Notes under the pieces: generated by a model | The model's database searches: none | What the model saw: the letters and a program-made list of their open reading frames with translations, nothing else | What the model was told of the DNA's origin: nothing | Source: a candidate division TA06 bacterium | GTDB taxonomy: Bacteria; Edwardsbacteria; AC1; EtOH8 | Direction of reading: 5' to 3' | Assembly: GCA_016235665.1 (NCBI GenBank) | Contig: JACRJI010000011.1 | Location: 62,001 to 126,000, forward strand | Length of the DNA stretch: 64,000 nucleotides | Made by a program: the position numbers and the translations under genes | In this document: positions 15,641-24,805 of the stretch, one piece after another | Numbering within the stretch: position 1 is the first letter of the stretch | Layout: the number at the start of each line of letters is the position of its first letter

Positions 15641-16726
15641 ATGAATGCTCTTGACTTTTTGATAATCGGCGGCGGGCCGGCCGGCCTGATGGCGGCGCTG
15701 GCGGCTTCGGACTTCGGCCTAAAGCCACTGGTGATAGACGAGAACCAGAAGCTGGGCGGCCAGTTGATCAAGCAGACCCATATGTTCTTCGGCAGCAAGG
15801 CGGAGAGGGCCGGCACCCGGGGCTTTGACATCGGGATCGAGCTGGCCGGAGAGATGGAAAAACGGGGGATAGAGGTCTGGAACAATTCCCCGGCGGTGGG
15901 CTACTATCCCGACGGCACGGTGGCGGTGCTCAAGAACGACAAGCTTCACGGCTTAAAGCCCAAAGCGGTGCTGGCAGCCACCGGGGCCTCGGAGAACTTC
16001 GTCACCTTTCCCGGAAGCGACCTACCGGGGGTCTACGGAGCCGGTGCGGTGCAGACCCTGATGAACGTGTACGGCATCAGGCCCGGGCAAAGCGTGCTGA
16101 TGATCGGCTCGGGCAACATCGGGCTGATCGTCTCCTACCAATTGATGCAGGCCGGGGTCAAAGTCCAGGCCATCATAGAAGGCCTGCCCAACATCGGGGG
16201 CTACCTGGTGCACGCCTCCAAGATCGCCCGGGCCGGGGTGCCCATCCTGACCGGGCATACCATCCTGGAAGCAACGGGGGAGAATCAGGTGACGGGCGCG
16301 GTGATTTCCAAAATAGACGACCAGTGGCAGCCGGTTGCAGGCAGCCAGCAGAACATAGAGTGCGACACCATCTGCCTGGCGGTGGGCCTGACGCCCCTGA
16401 CCGAAATGCTGTGGCAGGCCGGATGCCAGATGAACTACGTACCTGAACTGGGCGGCCAGGTGGCCTGGCACGACGAGCTGATGATGACCTCCATCCCCGG
16501 GATCTTCACCGCCGGTGACGTGACCGGGATCGAAGAAGCCTCCACCGCCATGCTGGAGGGGGAACTGGCCGGGCTGGGAGCGGCCAAATACCTTAAGGGC
16601 GATTCCAAAGAACTGCAGTGCCGGATAGATGACACCGCCTGCCGTTTGGCGGGGCTAAGAGCCGGACCCTTCGGGCAGAAGGCCAGGGAAGGGAAGTGCA
16701 AGCTGGCGGAATGCCGACGTACATAG
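15641..16726 (+). CDS. FAD/NAD(P)-binding subunit of a flavin dehydrogenase (HcnB-like)
   Basis: The 361-aa protein has an FAD dinucleotide fold at the N-terminus (FLIIGGGPAGLMAALAA), a second nucleotide fold near residue 152 (VLMIGSGNIGLIV), and the C-terminal FAD motif GIFTAGDVTGIEEAS. This is the plan of HcnB, opine oxidase A and proline dehydrogenase alpha subunits, which shuttle electrons from the amine-oxidising DAO-type subunit. The partner DAO gene is 12.6 kb downstream (29353). The last 60 bp of this gene occur again at 19151-19205, as part of a duplication scar. Confidence 0.88.
   Translation: MNALDFLIIGGGPAGLMAALAASDFGLKPLVIDENQKLGGQLIKQTHMFFGSKAERAGTRGFDIGIELAGEMEKRGIEVWNNSPAVGYYPDGTVAVLKNDKLHGLKPKAVLAATGASENFVTFPGSDLPGVYGAGAVQTLMNVYGIRPGQSVLMIGSGNIGLIVSYQLMQAGVKVQAIIEGLPNIGGYLVHASKIARAGVPILTGHTILEATGENQVTGAVISKIDDQWQPVAGSQQNIECDTICLAVGLTPLTEMLWQAGCQMNYVPELGGQVAWHDELMMTSIPGIFTAGDVTGIEEASTAMLEGELAGLGAAKYLKGDSKELQCRIDDTACRLAGLRAGPFGQKAREGKCKLAECRRT
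16660..16720 (+). repeat. Left copy of the segment used at the tandem-duplication junction
   Basis: The end of the HcnB-like gene, from GCCGGACCCTTCGGGCAGAA onward, is repeated with few changes at 19151-19205, fused there to the beginning of a ferredoxin gene copy. It marks the left limit of the duplicated unit. Confidence 0.82.
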
Positions 16727-16814
16727 GTATAAAAGGTTTGAAACGTTCAAAAGGTTGAAAAGTTAAGAATGGCTGGCTGGACCGAAGCCAATAGATAAAT
16801 GAATGGAAATTAAA

Positions 16815-19064
16815 ATGAAACCAAGATCATTCCAGTGGTTGGGTCTCTTCGTTCTGTTCTTAAGCAGTTTGGCCTATGCCCAGACCACCCGCGATAGCTT
16901 GTATGTTAGGACCTTGGGATCCTATCCCTCGGGACAGTCGTATTCGGTCAAATGCTTTCAGAACGGCGGGCACGACTACGCCTTGGCGGTTTTCGGCGAG
17001 GGGATCCGAATAATAAATATTGATTCGATTGCAAAACCGAAAGTAGTCAGCGCTTTGACTTTATATAATTGTGGGCACATTATTGATATCACGATTCAGG
17101 GTTCATTTGCTTATTTATCGGGCGGATATGATGGTTTATGGATAGTTGATATATCCGACCCTTATAATCCCGTAAAGAAAGGCCACTGTCCATTACCAAC
17201 AGCTATTAACTTAATAACCGTTAATGCCCAATATGCTTTTGCCGGAACACATTACGATGAAACCACGGGGGGATTGCATATTGTTGATATAAGCGACCCG
17301 GACAATCCTTTCATGGTGACCACTTATGATTCACGCTTTGTCGGTGGCGTTGCTACCAAGGATTCGCTGGTGTTTGTTACTTTTGACGGGAAACTACATG
17401 TTCTAAATGTTGTTAATCCAATGGATATTAAAACACTCTTTATTGATTCCACCAATGGTCTTGCGGGCACCTTGTTAATAAGCGGTAATTACCTTTATGC
17501 TAACGCCAATGTTTACAATATAACCGATCCTGCCAACCCGGTACATTTCCCCACGTCAGAGTTTACTTCAGGAACCGGCATTCACTGCTATAATTTTGTG
17601 ATCAGGGATAGTGCCATATATGGTGCAAGCGCAGACCTGGAAGTCAATAAACTGGAAGATTCGGTCACTGTTAGTCACTTGGCAACTTATGATCCTATAG
17701 GGTATGTGTTTTATCTTGATGCTATAAATAAAAAGCTGTGCGTAGCCAGCTGCCTTTCCACGGAATTTAACGGCATAACAATATACGATATATCATCACT
17801 ATTTAACCCTCAATTGATGTCATATGTCCCCACTCTGACTCCTTTTGCAGCCAACGGACATGTGAATGTACACAATGATACTATTGTAGCATACGGCAAA
17901 GGGCTTGAGATATATGATGCGGTGTATCCACCCAAACCCAAATTGATAGCTACTTATTATGATACGGCACGTTGTTTTTACAATCTTACTTGGTATCAAA
18001 ATCATATATATGCGGCTGATCCAATCGGAATATGGGCTTTTGATTTTGCCTCAAAAGAATCCCTCCATTTAACAGACACTTTTTGCTTTCCTTCGCCTAA
18101 CTGGGCGACGTATGGTTTCACTATTGCTGACAGTACAATTTATTTCTCTTTGGACAGTACCTTATGGATGGTTGACATATCAGATCCTGATAGTTTTGGT
18201 AATATTAAGACTTACGTTACAGAGGACTATATTATTGATATAGTAAAGCAAAATGGTTTAATATTTGCGGCAAACAATAACGATGGTCTTAATATATTTA
18301 ATGTGTCAAATGAGGACAGTGTTTATAAAGTCGGCAATTATAGCACAACAGATTATGCCTGGGGTGTTGTTTTGTCAAACGGCCACGCATATGTATCAAA
18401 TGGTGATGCAGGTTTGGAAATAATTGATATTGCAGATCCTTCCAGCCCGCAAAAAGTCGGCAACTTTAATGTTTATGGTTACTTAAATAAAGTGGATGTA
18501 GATTCGAACATTTTGTATGTTGTTAATAGTAATTTTGGGAGTGCCCAAGATAGTGCTGGGCTTAAAGTGATTGATTTAAGCGACCCTGCCAACCCACAAC
18601 AAATCGGATATTACTATCTGGGTTATTTTGACAAAGGTATGAACCAATGGTACAGCATGTTGCAGGAAGTTACCTTTGATAAAAATCATATTTATTTAAA
18701 TTCCCCTTCATACGGACTACAGATATGTGAATATTACGGGCCCAACGGTGTTTTAACAAACGATTCTGAAGACGAGCTTAATTATCGTTTTAAATTGCTT
18801 GGCTCATATCCAAACCCTGCGGTGAACTTTCTATCAATAAGCTACGAGATAACAACTCCCGGACTATACGAATTTTCCGTTTATAATGTTCTGGGTCAGA
18901 AAATATCATTGATTGACAAGGGCAATAAAGTTCCGGGCAAATATACCCTAAAATGGAATTGTAAAGACTCCAATGGAAATAAGGTCGCCCCAGGGGTGTA
19001 TTTCTACCAACTTCGAGACAAAGGCAATAACCGAGTCACAAAGAAAACAGTAGTGATCAAGTAA
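16815..19064 (+). CDS. Secreted LVIVD-type beta-propeller protein with C-terminal sorting-like domain, copy 1
   Basis: The 749-aa protein has a signal peptide (MKPRSFQWLGLFVLFLSSLAYA/Q), about a dozen LVIVD-like blades (GLWIVDISDPYNPVKKG, GLHIVDISDPDNPF, GLEIIDIADPSSPQKVG), and a final 85 residues of the type GSYPNPAVNFLSISYEI...VYNVLGQKI...PGVYFYQLRDKG...KKTVVIK. That ending matches FlgD-like/type IX-secretion type-A sorting domains. I start at the second ATG (16815), as in the paralogue at 19279; an ATG at 16803 is also possible. The gene is much AT-richer than its neighbours. It is the left copy of a tandem pair splitting the dehydrogenase genes. Its ligand is unknown. Confidence 0.82.
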   Translation: MKPRSFQWLGLFVLFLSSLAYAQTTRDSLYVRTLGSYPSGQSYSVKCFQNGGHDYALAVFGEGIRIINIDSIAKPKVVSALTLYNCGHIIDITIQGSFAYLSGGYDGLWIVDISDPYNPVKKGHCPLPTAINLITVNAQYAFAGTHYDETTGGLHIVDISDPDNPFMVTTYDSRFVGGVATKDSLVFVTFDGKLHVLNVVNPMDIKTLFIDSTNGLAGTLLISGNYLYANANVYNITDPANPVHFPTSEFTSGTGIHCYNFVIRDSAIYGASADLEVNKLEDSVTVSHLATYDPIGYVFYLDAINKKLCVASCLSTEFNGITIYDISSLFNPQLMSYVPTLTPFAANGHVNVHNDTIVAYGKGLEIYDAVYPPKPKLIATYYDTARCFYNLTWYQNHIYAADPIGIWAFDFASKESLHLTDTFCFPSPNWATYGFTIADSTIYFSLDSTLWMVDISDPDSFGNIKTYVTEDYIIDIVKQNGLIFAANNNDGLNIFNVSNEDSVYKVGNYSTTDYAWGVVLSNGHAYVSNGDAGLEIIDIADPSSPQKVGNFNVYGYLNKVDVDSNILYVVNSNFGSAQDSAGLKVIDLSDPANPQQIGYYYLGYFDKGMNQWYSMLQEVTFDKNHIYLNSPSYGLQICEYYGPNGVLTNDSEDELNYRFKLLGSYPNPAVNFLSISYEITTPGLYEFSVYNVLGQKISLIDKGNKVPGKYTLKWNCKDSNGNKVAPGVYFYQLRDKGNNRVTKKTVVIK

Positions 19065-19261
19065 TGCTTTCCGATAAACTAAGATCAACTGGGATAGCAG
19101 ATACCGCCGACATCCAGGCAGCCTGGCCCTCCGAGGAACGCCTGAAGAAGGGCCGGGCCCTTCGGGCAGAAGGCCAGAGAAGGGAAGTGCAAACTGGCGG
19201 AATGCTGGATCAAAACTGTTTGAAACGGGTTAGGCCGGTTGTATATAGCGAAATCAATTGA
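19064..19261 (+). pseudogene. Chimeric scar: ferredoxin gene start fused to the end of the HcnB-like gene
   Basis: The first 29 codons (MLSDKLRSTGIADTADIQAA, then WPSEERLKKG) match the start of the ferredoxin gene at 21508. At about 19149 the match jumps to the end of the HcnB-like gene: GGGCCCTTCGGGCAGAAGGC and onward equal 16667-16720, but in another frame. The result is a 65-codon ORF with no cysteines of an iron-sulfur protein and no function I can defend. It is the expected novel junction of a tandem duplication running from inside the HcnB-like gene to inside the ferredoxin gene, with a few bases (GCCGG) shared at the join. Confidence 0.85.
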
Positions 19262-19278
19262 AGGTCAAGGGGAATAAA

Positions 19279-21507
19279 ATGAAACCGAAATCATACCGGT
19301 GGTTGTTTCTTTTAGTTCCATTCATTAGCGGCTTTGCCTACGGCCAGACAACCTGCGATAGCTTGTATGTTAGGACCTTGGGCTCCTATCCCTCGGGACA
19401 ATCTTATTCGGTCAAATGCTTCCAGAACGACGGGCATGATTACGCCTTAGGTATTTTTGGCGAGGGGGTCCGCATAATAAATATTGATTCGGTTGCAAAA
19501 CCGAAAGTGGTCAGCGCTTTGTCTTTGTACAACTGCGGACGCATAACCGATATAACCATTCAAGGCACATTTGCTTATTTAATGGGCGGATACGCTGGCT
19601 TATGGATAGTTGACGTTTCCGACCCCTATAATCCGGTGAAGAAAGGGTATTGCCCATTATCGTCTTCGAGCAATCTTGTCGCTGTTAATTCTCAGTACGC
19701 GTTTGCCGGAGTATTTTACGATGAAACCACGGGGGGATTGCATATTGTTGATATAAGCGACCCGGACAATCCTTTCTTGGTGACCACTTATGATTCACGC
19801 TTTGTCGGTGGCGTTGCTACCAAGGATTCGCTGGTGTTTGTTACTTTTGACGGGAAACTACATGTTCTAAATGTTGTTAATCCAATGGATATTAAAACAC
19901 TTTATATTGACTCTATAAATACCATAAGTTCATCAGGCAAGGGTTTATTGATAAATGCTAATTACCTTTATTCCAATACTAACATTTACGATATAGCTGA
20001 TCCGGCCAATCCGGTGCATTATTCTACGTCAGATTTTAGTTCTGGTGCGGGTTGCTACAATTTTGTCATACAAGACAGTGCTTTATATGGGGCGTGCGGT
20101 GGTATCTTAGATTTAGCAATTAATAAGATTGTTGACCCAGTAACGATCACAAATTTAGGTAGCATGGATACTCCAGGTTGGGGCAATTATCTTGATGCCA
20201 TTAGTGAAAAATTATGTATGGCAAGTTCTTTGTCTCCTGATTTTAACGGGATATCAATATATGATATTTCAACACCCTATACGCCACAAATTGCTTCGTA
20301 TATTACTGATTTAAAATCATATGGGAATAGCAAATTAATAGCAAGAAGCGATACTGTATTCTTATGTGGGAGGGGGATTGAGATCTACGATGCGGTAGAC
20401 CCAAACAAAATAAAATTGATTGCGGCATTTTATGACATTAATCGTTCATTTGAGGATGTGATTTGGGACCAAAACTATATCTATGCTGTTGATGGGCTGA
20501 GCGGGTTATGTGCATATGATTATTCATCAAAAGATTCGCTACGATTAACTGATTCACTTTATCTTTCGGAATATTATCTGTCAATCACTGCCTCTGGTAA
20601 CACTGTTTTTGTTGGTGCAGATAACAACTTGAAAGTGGTTGACATATCAAACCCTGATAGTCTAATATCCCTTGGTCAAACTGTTTTTACTGATTATGTT
20701 TGGGATATTGAAGTTAAAAATGATTTAGCATATATCGCCAATGGTCAGCAGGGCCTTTACATATATAACGTGGCCAACAAAGACAGTCTTTATGAAGTAG
20801 GGCATTGCCTGACGCCGGGCTCAGCTTGTGGAGTTATTATTAATGGAAATTATGCCTATATAGCGGACTATGATTCGGGCTTGGCAATTGTTGACATTGG
20901 TGATGCGGCTAATCCCCAGGTTATAGGCTCCCTTGACACACCCGGTTTGGCGCGGTATGTCGCCTTTGATACCAGTTTAATATATCTGATGGACGACAGC
21001 ACCGGGATCAGGGTAATTGATGCAAGTGTCCCAGTAAATCCCCAGGAAGTGGGTTATTACTCGCTAAGATATTATGAGCCTGGGATGGGTGAATCTTATA
21101 ATTACATGAAAAGCATTTGTTCTGGTGCCGGTCATATTTATGCAAATACATTATATGGCCTGCAGATATATGAATATTACGGACCGAACGGTGTTTTAGC
21201 AAACGATTCTGAATTTGAGTCTAATTATTGTTTTAAGTTAATTGGCTCATATCCAAACCCTGCAGTGAACTTTCTATCAATAAGCTACGAGATAACAACT
21301 CCCGGCACATACGAATTGTCAATTTATAATGTTCTGGGCCAGAAAATATCATTGATCGATAAGGGCAATAAAGTTCCCGGCCAATATACCCTAAAATGGA
21401 ATTGCAAAGACGCCAACGGCCACAAGGTTGCCCCAGGGGTGTATTTCTACCAACTTCGCGACAAAGGCAACAACCGAGTTACCAAGAAAACAGTAGTGAT
21501 CAAGTAA
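19279..21507 (+). CDS. Secreted LVIVD-type beta-propeller protein with C-terminal sorting-like domain, copy 2
   Basis: The 742-aa paralogue of the preceding propeller has the same order: signal peptide (MKPKSYRWLFLLVPFISGFA/YGQ), LVIVD-type blades throughout, and the same FlgD/T9SS-type ending (GSYPNPAVNFLSISYEI...). The ATG at 19279 follows AAGGGGAAT; an in-frame TTG at 19258 has no support. The central halves of the two copies have diverged, but 19716-19901 is almost base-identical to 17252-17437, and the last 250 bp are also very close. The stop abuts the ferredoxin ATG, so this is the copy nearest the intact ferredoxin gene. Confidence 0.82.
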   Translation: MKPKSYRWLFLLVPFISGFAYGQTTCDSLYVRTLGSYPSGQSYSVKCFQNDGHDYALGIFGEGVRIINIDSVAKPKVVSALSLYNCGRITDITIQGTFAYLMGGYAGLWIVDVSDPYNPVKKGYCPLSSSSNLVAVNSQYAFAGVFYDETTGGLHIVDISDPDNPFLVTTYDSRFVGGVATKDSLVFVTFDGKLHVLNVVNPMDIKTLYIDSINTISSSGKGLLINANYLYSNTNIYDIADPANPVHYSTSDFSSGAGCYNFVIQDSALYGACGGILDLAINKIVDPVTITNLGSMDTPGWGNYLDAISEKLCMASSLSPDFNGISIYDISTPYTPQIASYITDLKSYGNSKLIARSDTVFLCGRGIEIYDAVDPNKIKLIAAFYDINRSFEDVIWDQNYIYAVDGLSGLCAYDYSSKDSLRLTDSLYLSEYYLSITASGNTVFVGADNNLKVVDISNPDSLISLGQTVFTDYVWDIEVKNDLAYIANGQQGLYIYNVANKDSLYEVGHCLTPGSACGVIINGNYAYIADYDSGLAIVDIGDAANPQVIGSLDTPGLARYVAFDTSLIYLMDDSTGIRVIDASVPVNPQEVGYYSLRYYEPGMGESYNYMKSICSGAGHIYANTLYGLQIYEYYGPNGVLANDSEFESNYCFKLIGSYPNPAVNFLSISYEITTPGTYELSIYNVLGQKISLIDKGNKVPGQYTLKWNCKDANGHKVAPGVYFYQLRDKGNNRVTKKTVVIK

Positions 21508-22008
21508 ATGCTTTCCGAAAAACTAAAATCGACCGGCCTGGCCGATGCCTCCGACATCCAGGCAGCCTGGCCCTCCGAAGAAAGGCTGAAGAAAGGCCCG
21601 GTGGTCATCGTGGAATGCTTCCAACAGATCCCCTGCAACCCCTGCGAGACCAGCTGCCCCCAGAAAGCCATAGTGGTGGGTGAGGACATCAACGCCCTGC
21701 CCCGGGTGGACCACTCCAAATGCAACGGCTGTACCATCTGCGTCTCACGCTGCCCGGGGCTGGCCATCTTCGTGATAGACCAAAAATATTCCGAGACCGA
21801 GAGCGCCATCACCATGCCCTACGAGTTCCTGCCCCTGCCGGAGAAGGGCCAGGTTGTGGAAGCGCTGGACCGGGAAGGCAAAAACTGCTGCCGGGCAAAA
21901 GTCATCCGGGTGGTAAACACCAAGGCCCAGGACAAGACGCCGCTGGTGACTTTGGCCATCCCCAAGGGCAGGGAAAAGGATGTCAGGTTCTTTAAACTAG
22001 TTCCCTGA
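21508..22008 (+). CDS. Two-[4Fe-4S] ferredoxin subunit of a flavin dehydrogenase
   Basis: In this 166-aa protein cluster 1 is built from Cys43, Cys46 and Cys50 (CNPCETSCP) with Cys37 or a cysteine of the second group, and cluster 2 from Cys72, 75, 78 and 82 (CNGCTICVSRCP). A beta-rich C-terminal domain follows. Proteins of this length and layout accompany HcnA/B/C-like and proline dehydrogenase sets and carry electrons between flavin subunits. The ATG follows the stop of the propeller gene directly. The first 29 codons have a decayed second copy at 19064. Confidence 0.84.
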   Translation: MLSEKLKSTGLADASDIQAAWPSEERLKKGPVVIVECFQQIPCNPCETSCPQKAIVVGEDINALPRVDHSKCNGCTICVSRCPGLAIFVIDQKYSETESAITMPYEFLPLPEKGQVVEALDREGKNCCRAKVIRVVNTKAQDKTPLVTLAIPKGREKDVRFFKLVP

Positions 22009-22144
22009 TGCCTCTTACCACAAAGACACCAAGGCACAAAACGACTCTTCACAATTTACAATTCACGATTTGGCTTGATGTCTTAGTAGCGTAGTAGCTG
22101 ATTTAGTAAAAAACAAATATAAACCAATAAACAAAAGGGACGTT

Positions 22145-23281
22145 ATGGGCAAACTGAAAATGATCCTGCTGGCCTGCCTGCTGATGCCCGTTCTGGCTTT
22201 GGGGCTGGAGCCGCCCACCGATCTTAAATTGGCGGATGCTCCTAACGATGACGGTTCCATAATCATCATCACCTGGAAGCCGTCGGTCTCCGAAAGCGAG
22301 CCCGGCTTTGCCGGCTATAACATCGAACGGTCGGAATTCCCGTCCGACTCGTTTGCCATGATAGCCTGGGTGCCAAAGGGGACCGATGTCCACGAGGACA
22401 ATTCCATCGAGGCCATGGGCAAAAACTTTTATTACCGGATAGCGGCGGTGACCGAGGACAGCATTATCGCTTTGAGCGCCATTGCCGGTCCGGTCGCCAC
22501 CTGCCAAAGCTGGTTCCATACCGGCAAGCTCAATACCTTGTTCGGCACCATCCTGTTCATCTCCATCACCATGCTTTATATCTTCTGGGCCCGCCGGGGC
22601 AACCTGTTCATCCGGCGCATCGCCGGCCTGGATGCGGTGGAAGAGGCGGTGGGCAGGGCCACCGAGATGGGCAAGCCCATCCTTTACTGCAACGGCATCG
22701 GGCTGATAGACTCCATTTCCACCGTGGCGGCGCTGAACATACTGGGGCAGATTTCCAAGAAAACAGCCGAGTACGATACCCCCTTGCTGGTTCCCACCGC
22801 CGACCCGGTGGTCCATGCGGTGGCCCGGGAAATGGTGAAAGAGGGATACAACAGCGCCGGCCGTCCCGACCTGTTCAAGGAAGACTCGGTCTATTTCATC
22901 ACCAGCGACCAGATGGGCTATGCCGCTGCCCTGGCCGGGATCATGTCCCGGGAAAAGCCGGCCACCAACTTTTTCATGGGCTATTATGCCGCCGAGTCAC
23001 TGGTGCTGGCCGAATCCGGAGCGGCCACCGGAGCCATCCAGATAGCCGGGACCGACCAGATCTCCCAGCTGCCGTTCTTCATCACCGCCTGCGACTACAC
23101 CCTGATCGGCGAGGAGCTTTACGCCGCCTCGGCCTACCTGTCCAAAGAACCGCTCCTGGTGGGCAGCCTTAAGGGCCAGGATGCCTGCAAGCTGCTGATC
23201 ATCCTGCTGGTGCTGCTGGGCACCATCGGGGCGTTGCTTTTCCGTTCCGATTTCGTTTACAATCTTTTCAGCATTCATTAA
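22145..23281 (+). CDS. Cassette A gene 1: FN3-like domain plus DUF6754-like membrane protein
   Basis: The 378-aa protein has a signal peptide (1-20), an FN3-like extracytoplasmic domain (about 22-117, LADAPNDDGSIIIITW), a transmembrane helix (about 130-148), a conserved soluble domain (about 155-345) and a second helix (about 347-366). The conserved domain has IRRIAGLDAVEEAVGRATEM, AEYDTPLLVP, TREKPATNFF-type and ACDYTLIGEELYAASAYLS motifs, which I recall as Pfam DUF6754 (not checked). The topology puts this domain in the cytoplasm. It is followed by three membrane proteins, and the whole four-gene set is repeated at 25642-28971. Function is unknown. Confidence 0.82.
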   Translation: MGKLKMILLACLLMPVLALGLEPPTDLKLADAPNDDGSIIIITWKPSVSESEPGFAGYNIERSEFPSDSFAMIAWVPKGTDVHEDNSIEAMGKNFYYRIAAVTEDSIIALSAIAGPVATCQSWFHTGKLNTLFGTILFISITMLYIFWARRGNLFIRRIAGLDAVEEAVGRATEMGKPILYCNGIGLIDSISTVAALNILGQISKKTAEYDTPLLVPTADPVVHAVAREMVKEGYNSAGRPDLFKEDSVYFITSDQMGYAAALAGIMSREKPATNFFMGYYAAESLVLAESGAATGAIQIAGTDQISQLPFFITACDYTLIGEELYAASAYLSKEPLLVGSLKGQDACKLLIILLVLLGTIGALLFRSDFVYNLFSIH

Positions 23282-23296
23282 AGGATCAAAATAGTT

Positions 23297-23917
23297 ATGA
23301 AAAAAAATGTGCCTTTGGCTATAGTGCTGATACTGGGGATAGCCTTCATCATCCAGTTCTTTATCCCCAGCAGGCCTTCCCAGGTAGCCTTTAACACCAT
23401 GATCGAATGGGACCTGATCCTTTATGTGTTTGCCTCCATCATCGCGGTGGACAGCCTGGTCCGGCACCATGTCATCAAGATCAACCGCAGGAACAAAGGC
23501 TGGGGGTACAGCGTGGTCTATCTGGGAGCCGCATTGTTCATGGTGCTGTCGGCCGTTTTCAGCGGCACCCGCGAGGGCAGCTTTTACATGAAGATATTCT
23601 ATTACACCCTGGCCCCCATGCAGTCAACCATGTTCGCCATCCTGGCCTTTTACATGGCTTCGGCCAGCTACCGGGCCTTTAGGGCCAAATCATTTGAAGC
23701 CACTCTGCTTTTGATCTCGGCCTTTATAGTGATGATCGGCCTGATCCCCCAGGGGGCGGCTCTTTGGAGCGGATTTCCTAAACTTTCGGAATGGCTGCTG
23801 CAGGTCCCCAACATGGCGGCCAAGCGGGGCATAACCTTCGGCATCGGCTTGGGCATCACAGCCACCTCGCTGAAGGTGATCCTGGGCATCGAACGCAACT
23901 GGATGGGAGGGTATTGA
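23297..23917 (+). CDS. Cassette A gene 2: polytopic membrane protein, unknown
   Basis: The 206-aa protein has about six transmembrane helices (near 6-24, 38-58, 72-90, 105-124, 133-152, 175-193). Conserved with its paralogue at 26845: IIQFFIPS after the first helix, MFAILAFYMASASYRAFRA in the middle, VPNMAAKRGITFGIGLGITA and the end GIERNWMGG. No transporter or enzyme motif is recognised. It starts 15 bp after gene 1 with an AAGGA site, and gene 3 begins 1 bp after its stop, so all are likely co-translated. Probably the membrane core of a complex with genes 1, 3 and 4. Confidence 0.8.
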   Translation: MKKNVPLAIVLILGIAFIIQFFIPSRPSQVAFNTMIEWDLILYVFASIIAVDSLVRHHVIKINRRNKGWGYSVVYLGAALFMVLSAVFSGTREGSFYMKIFYYTLAPMQSTMFAILAFYMASASYRAFRAKSFEATLLLISAFIVMIGLIPQGAALWSGFPKLSEWLLQVPNMAAKRGITFGIGLGITATSLKVILGIERNWMGGY

Positions 23918-23918
23918 G

Positions 23919-24770
23919 ATGTTGAAATTCCTATCCAAATTCGGCAAACTGGACCGGAGGCTGGTATTCGTTCTTTTGATCGTGACCATACTGATCCCGC
24001 TGTTGTTCAGCGTCAAGTCCAGATTCTATGTGGATGATTCCACCAGGACCTTGTACGATCATGTCGATAAGATAGAACCCAACGGCCGGGCCCTGTTGCT
24101 TTCGTTCGATTACGATCCCCAGGTGGCGGCCGAGCTTGATCCCATGGCCCGTGCCGTGCTGCGCCACTGTTTTGCAAAGGGGATAAAGGTGGTGGGAATG
24201 GGTCTGCAGCCCCAGGGCGACGCCATCGGCGAAGCCATCATGACCCAGATAGCCAGTGAATTCAATAAGAAGAACGGAGTTGATTATTGCTATTTCGGCT
24301 ACCGGCCCGGGGCCACCATTGTCATGCTGCAGATGGGGGTGAACGTCAAACGGGCCCTGCCGCTGGACTACTACCAGACCCCTTATGACAGCCTGCCTAT
24401 GATGCACAACATCCACAATTATGACGACATCGCCCTGGTGCTCTCCCTGGCGGGTTCCACCTGGCCGGTAAGCTGGATGATCTACGCCGGGACCAAGTTC
24501 AAAGTCAAGATCGGGGCCGGACAGACCGCGGTGATGGCTCCGGATAACTATCCCTTTCTCCAGACCGGCCAGTTCATAGGGCAGCTGGGCGGAATGAAGG
24601 GCGGGGCTGAGTACGAACAGCTGATAGTGGATAACGGTTATTACAAAAAACCCGGTATGGCCAGCAAAGCCATGAGCGCCATCGCCTATTCCCATATCCT
24701 GATAATATTGCTGATCGTTCTGGGCAATATCGGATATTTTGTCACCCGCCGGCTGGAAGGCTCCAAATAA
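23919..24770 (+). CDS. Cassette A gene 3: extracytoplasmic domain between two membrane helices, unknown
   Basis: The 283-aa protein has helix 1 at about 15-33, a 220-residue domain that would face outward, and helix 2 at about 257-277. The domain has alternating strand and helix text (GRALLLSFDYDPQ, VLRHCFAKGIKVVGMGLQPQ) like a Rossmann-type fold. It holds blocks shared with the paralogue at 27480: YDSLPMM, NYDDIALVLSLAGS, SWMIYAGT, TAV...YPFLQTGQ, GMKGGAEYE. No catalytic signature is recognised. The strict conservation around SLAGS and GQTAV suggests a binding site. It is the third gene of the four-gene set. Confidence 0.8.
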   Translation: MLKFLSKFGKLDRRLVFVLLIVTILIPLLFSVKSRFYVDDSTRTLYDHVDKIEPNGRALLLSFDYDPQVAAELDPMARAVLRHCFAKGIKVVGMGLQPQGDAIGEAIMTQIASEFNKKNGVDYCYFGYRPGATIVMLQMGVNVKRALPLDYYQTPYDSLPMMHNIHNYDDIALVLSLAGSTWPVSWMIYAGTKFKVKIGAGQTAVMAPDNYPFLQTGQFIGQLGGMKGGAEYEQLIVDNGYYKKPGMASKAMSAIAYSHILIILLIVLGNIGYFVTRRLEGSK

Positions 24771-24805
24771 GGATCTTTAACATTCATTGACAGAGGATAA
24801 AAATC

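Noticed and set aside
19258-19278. TTG start for the second propeller
   Set aside because: The ATG at 19279 has a ribosome site and starts the same signal peptide as the paralogue.
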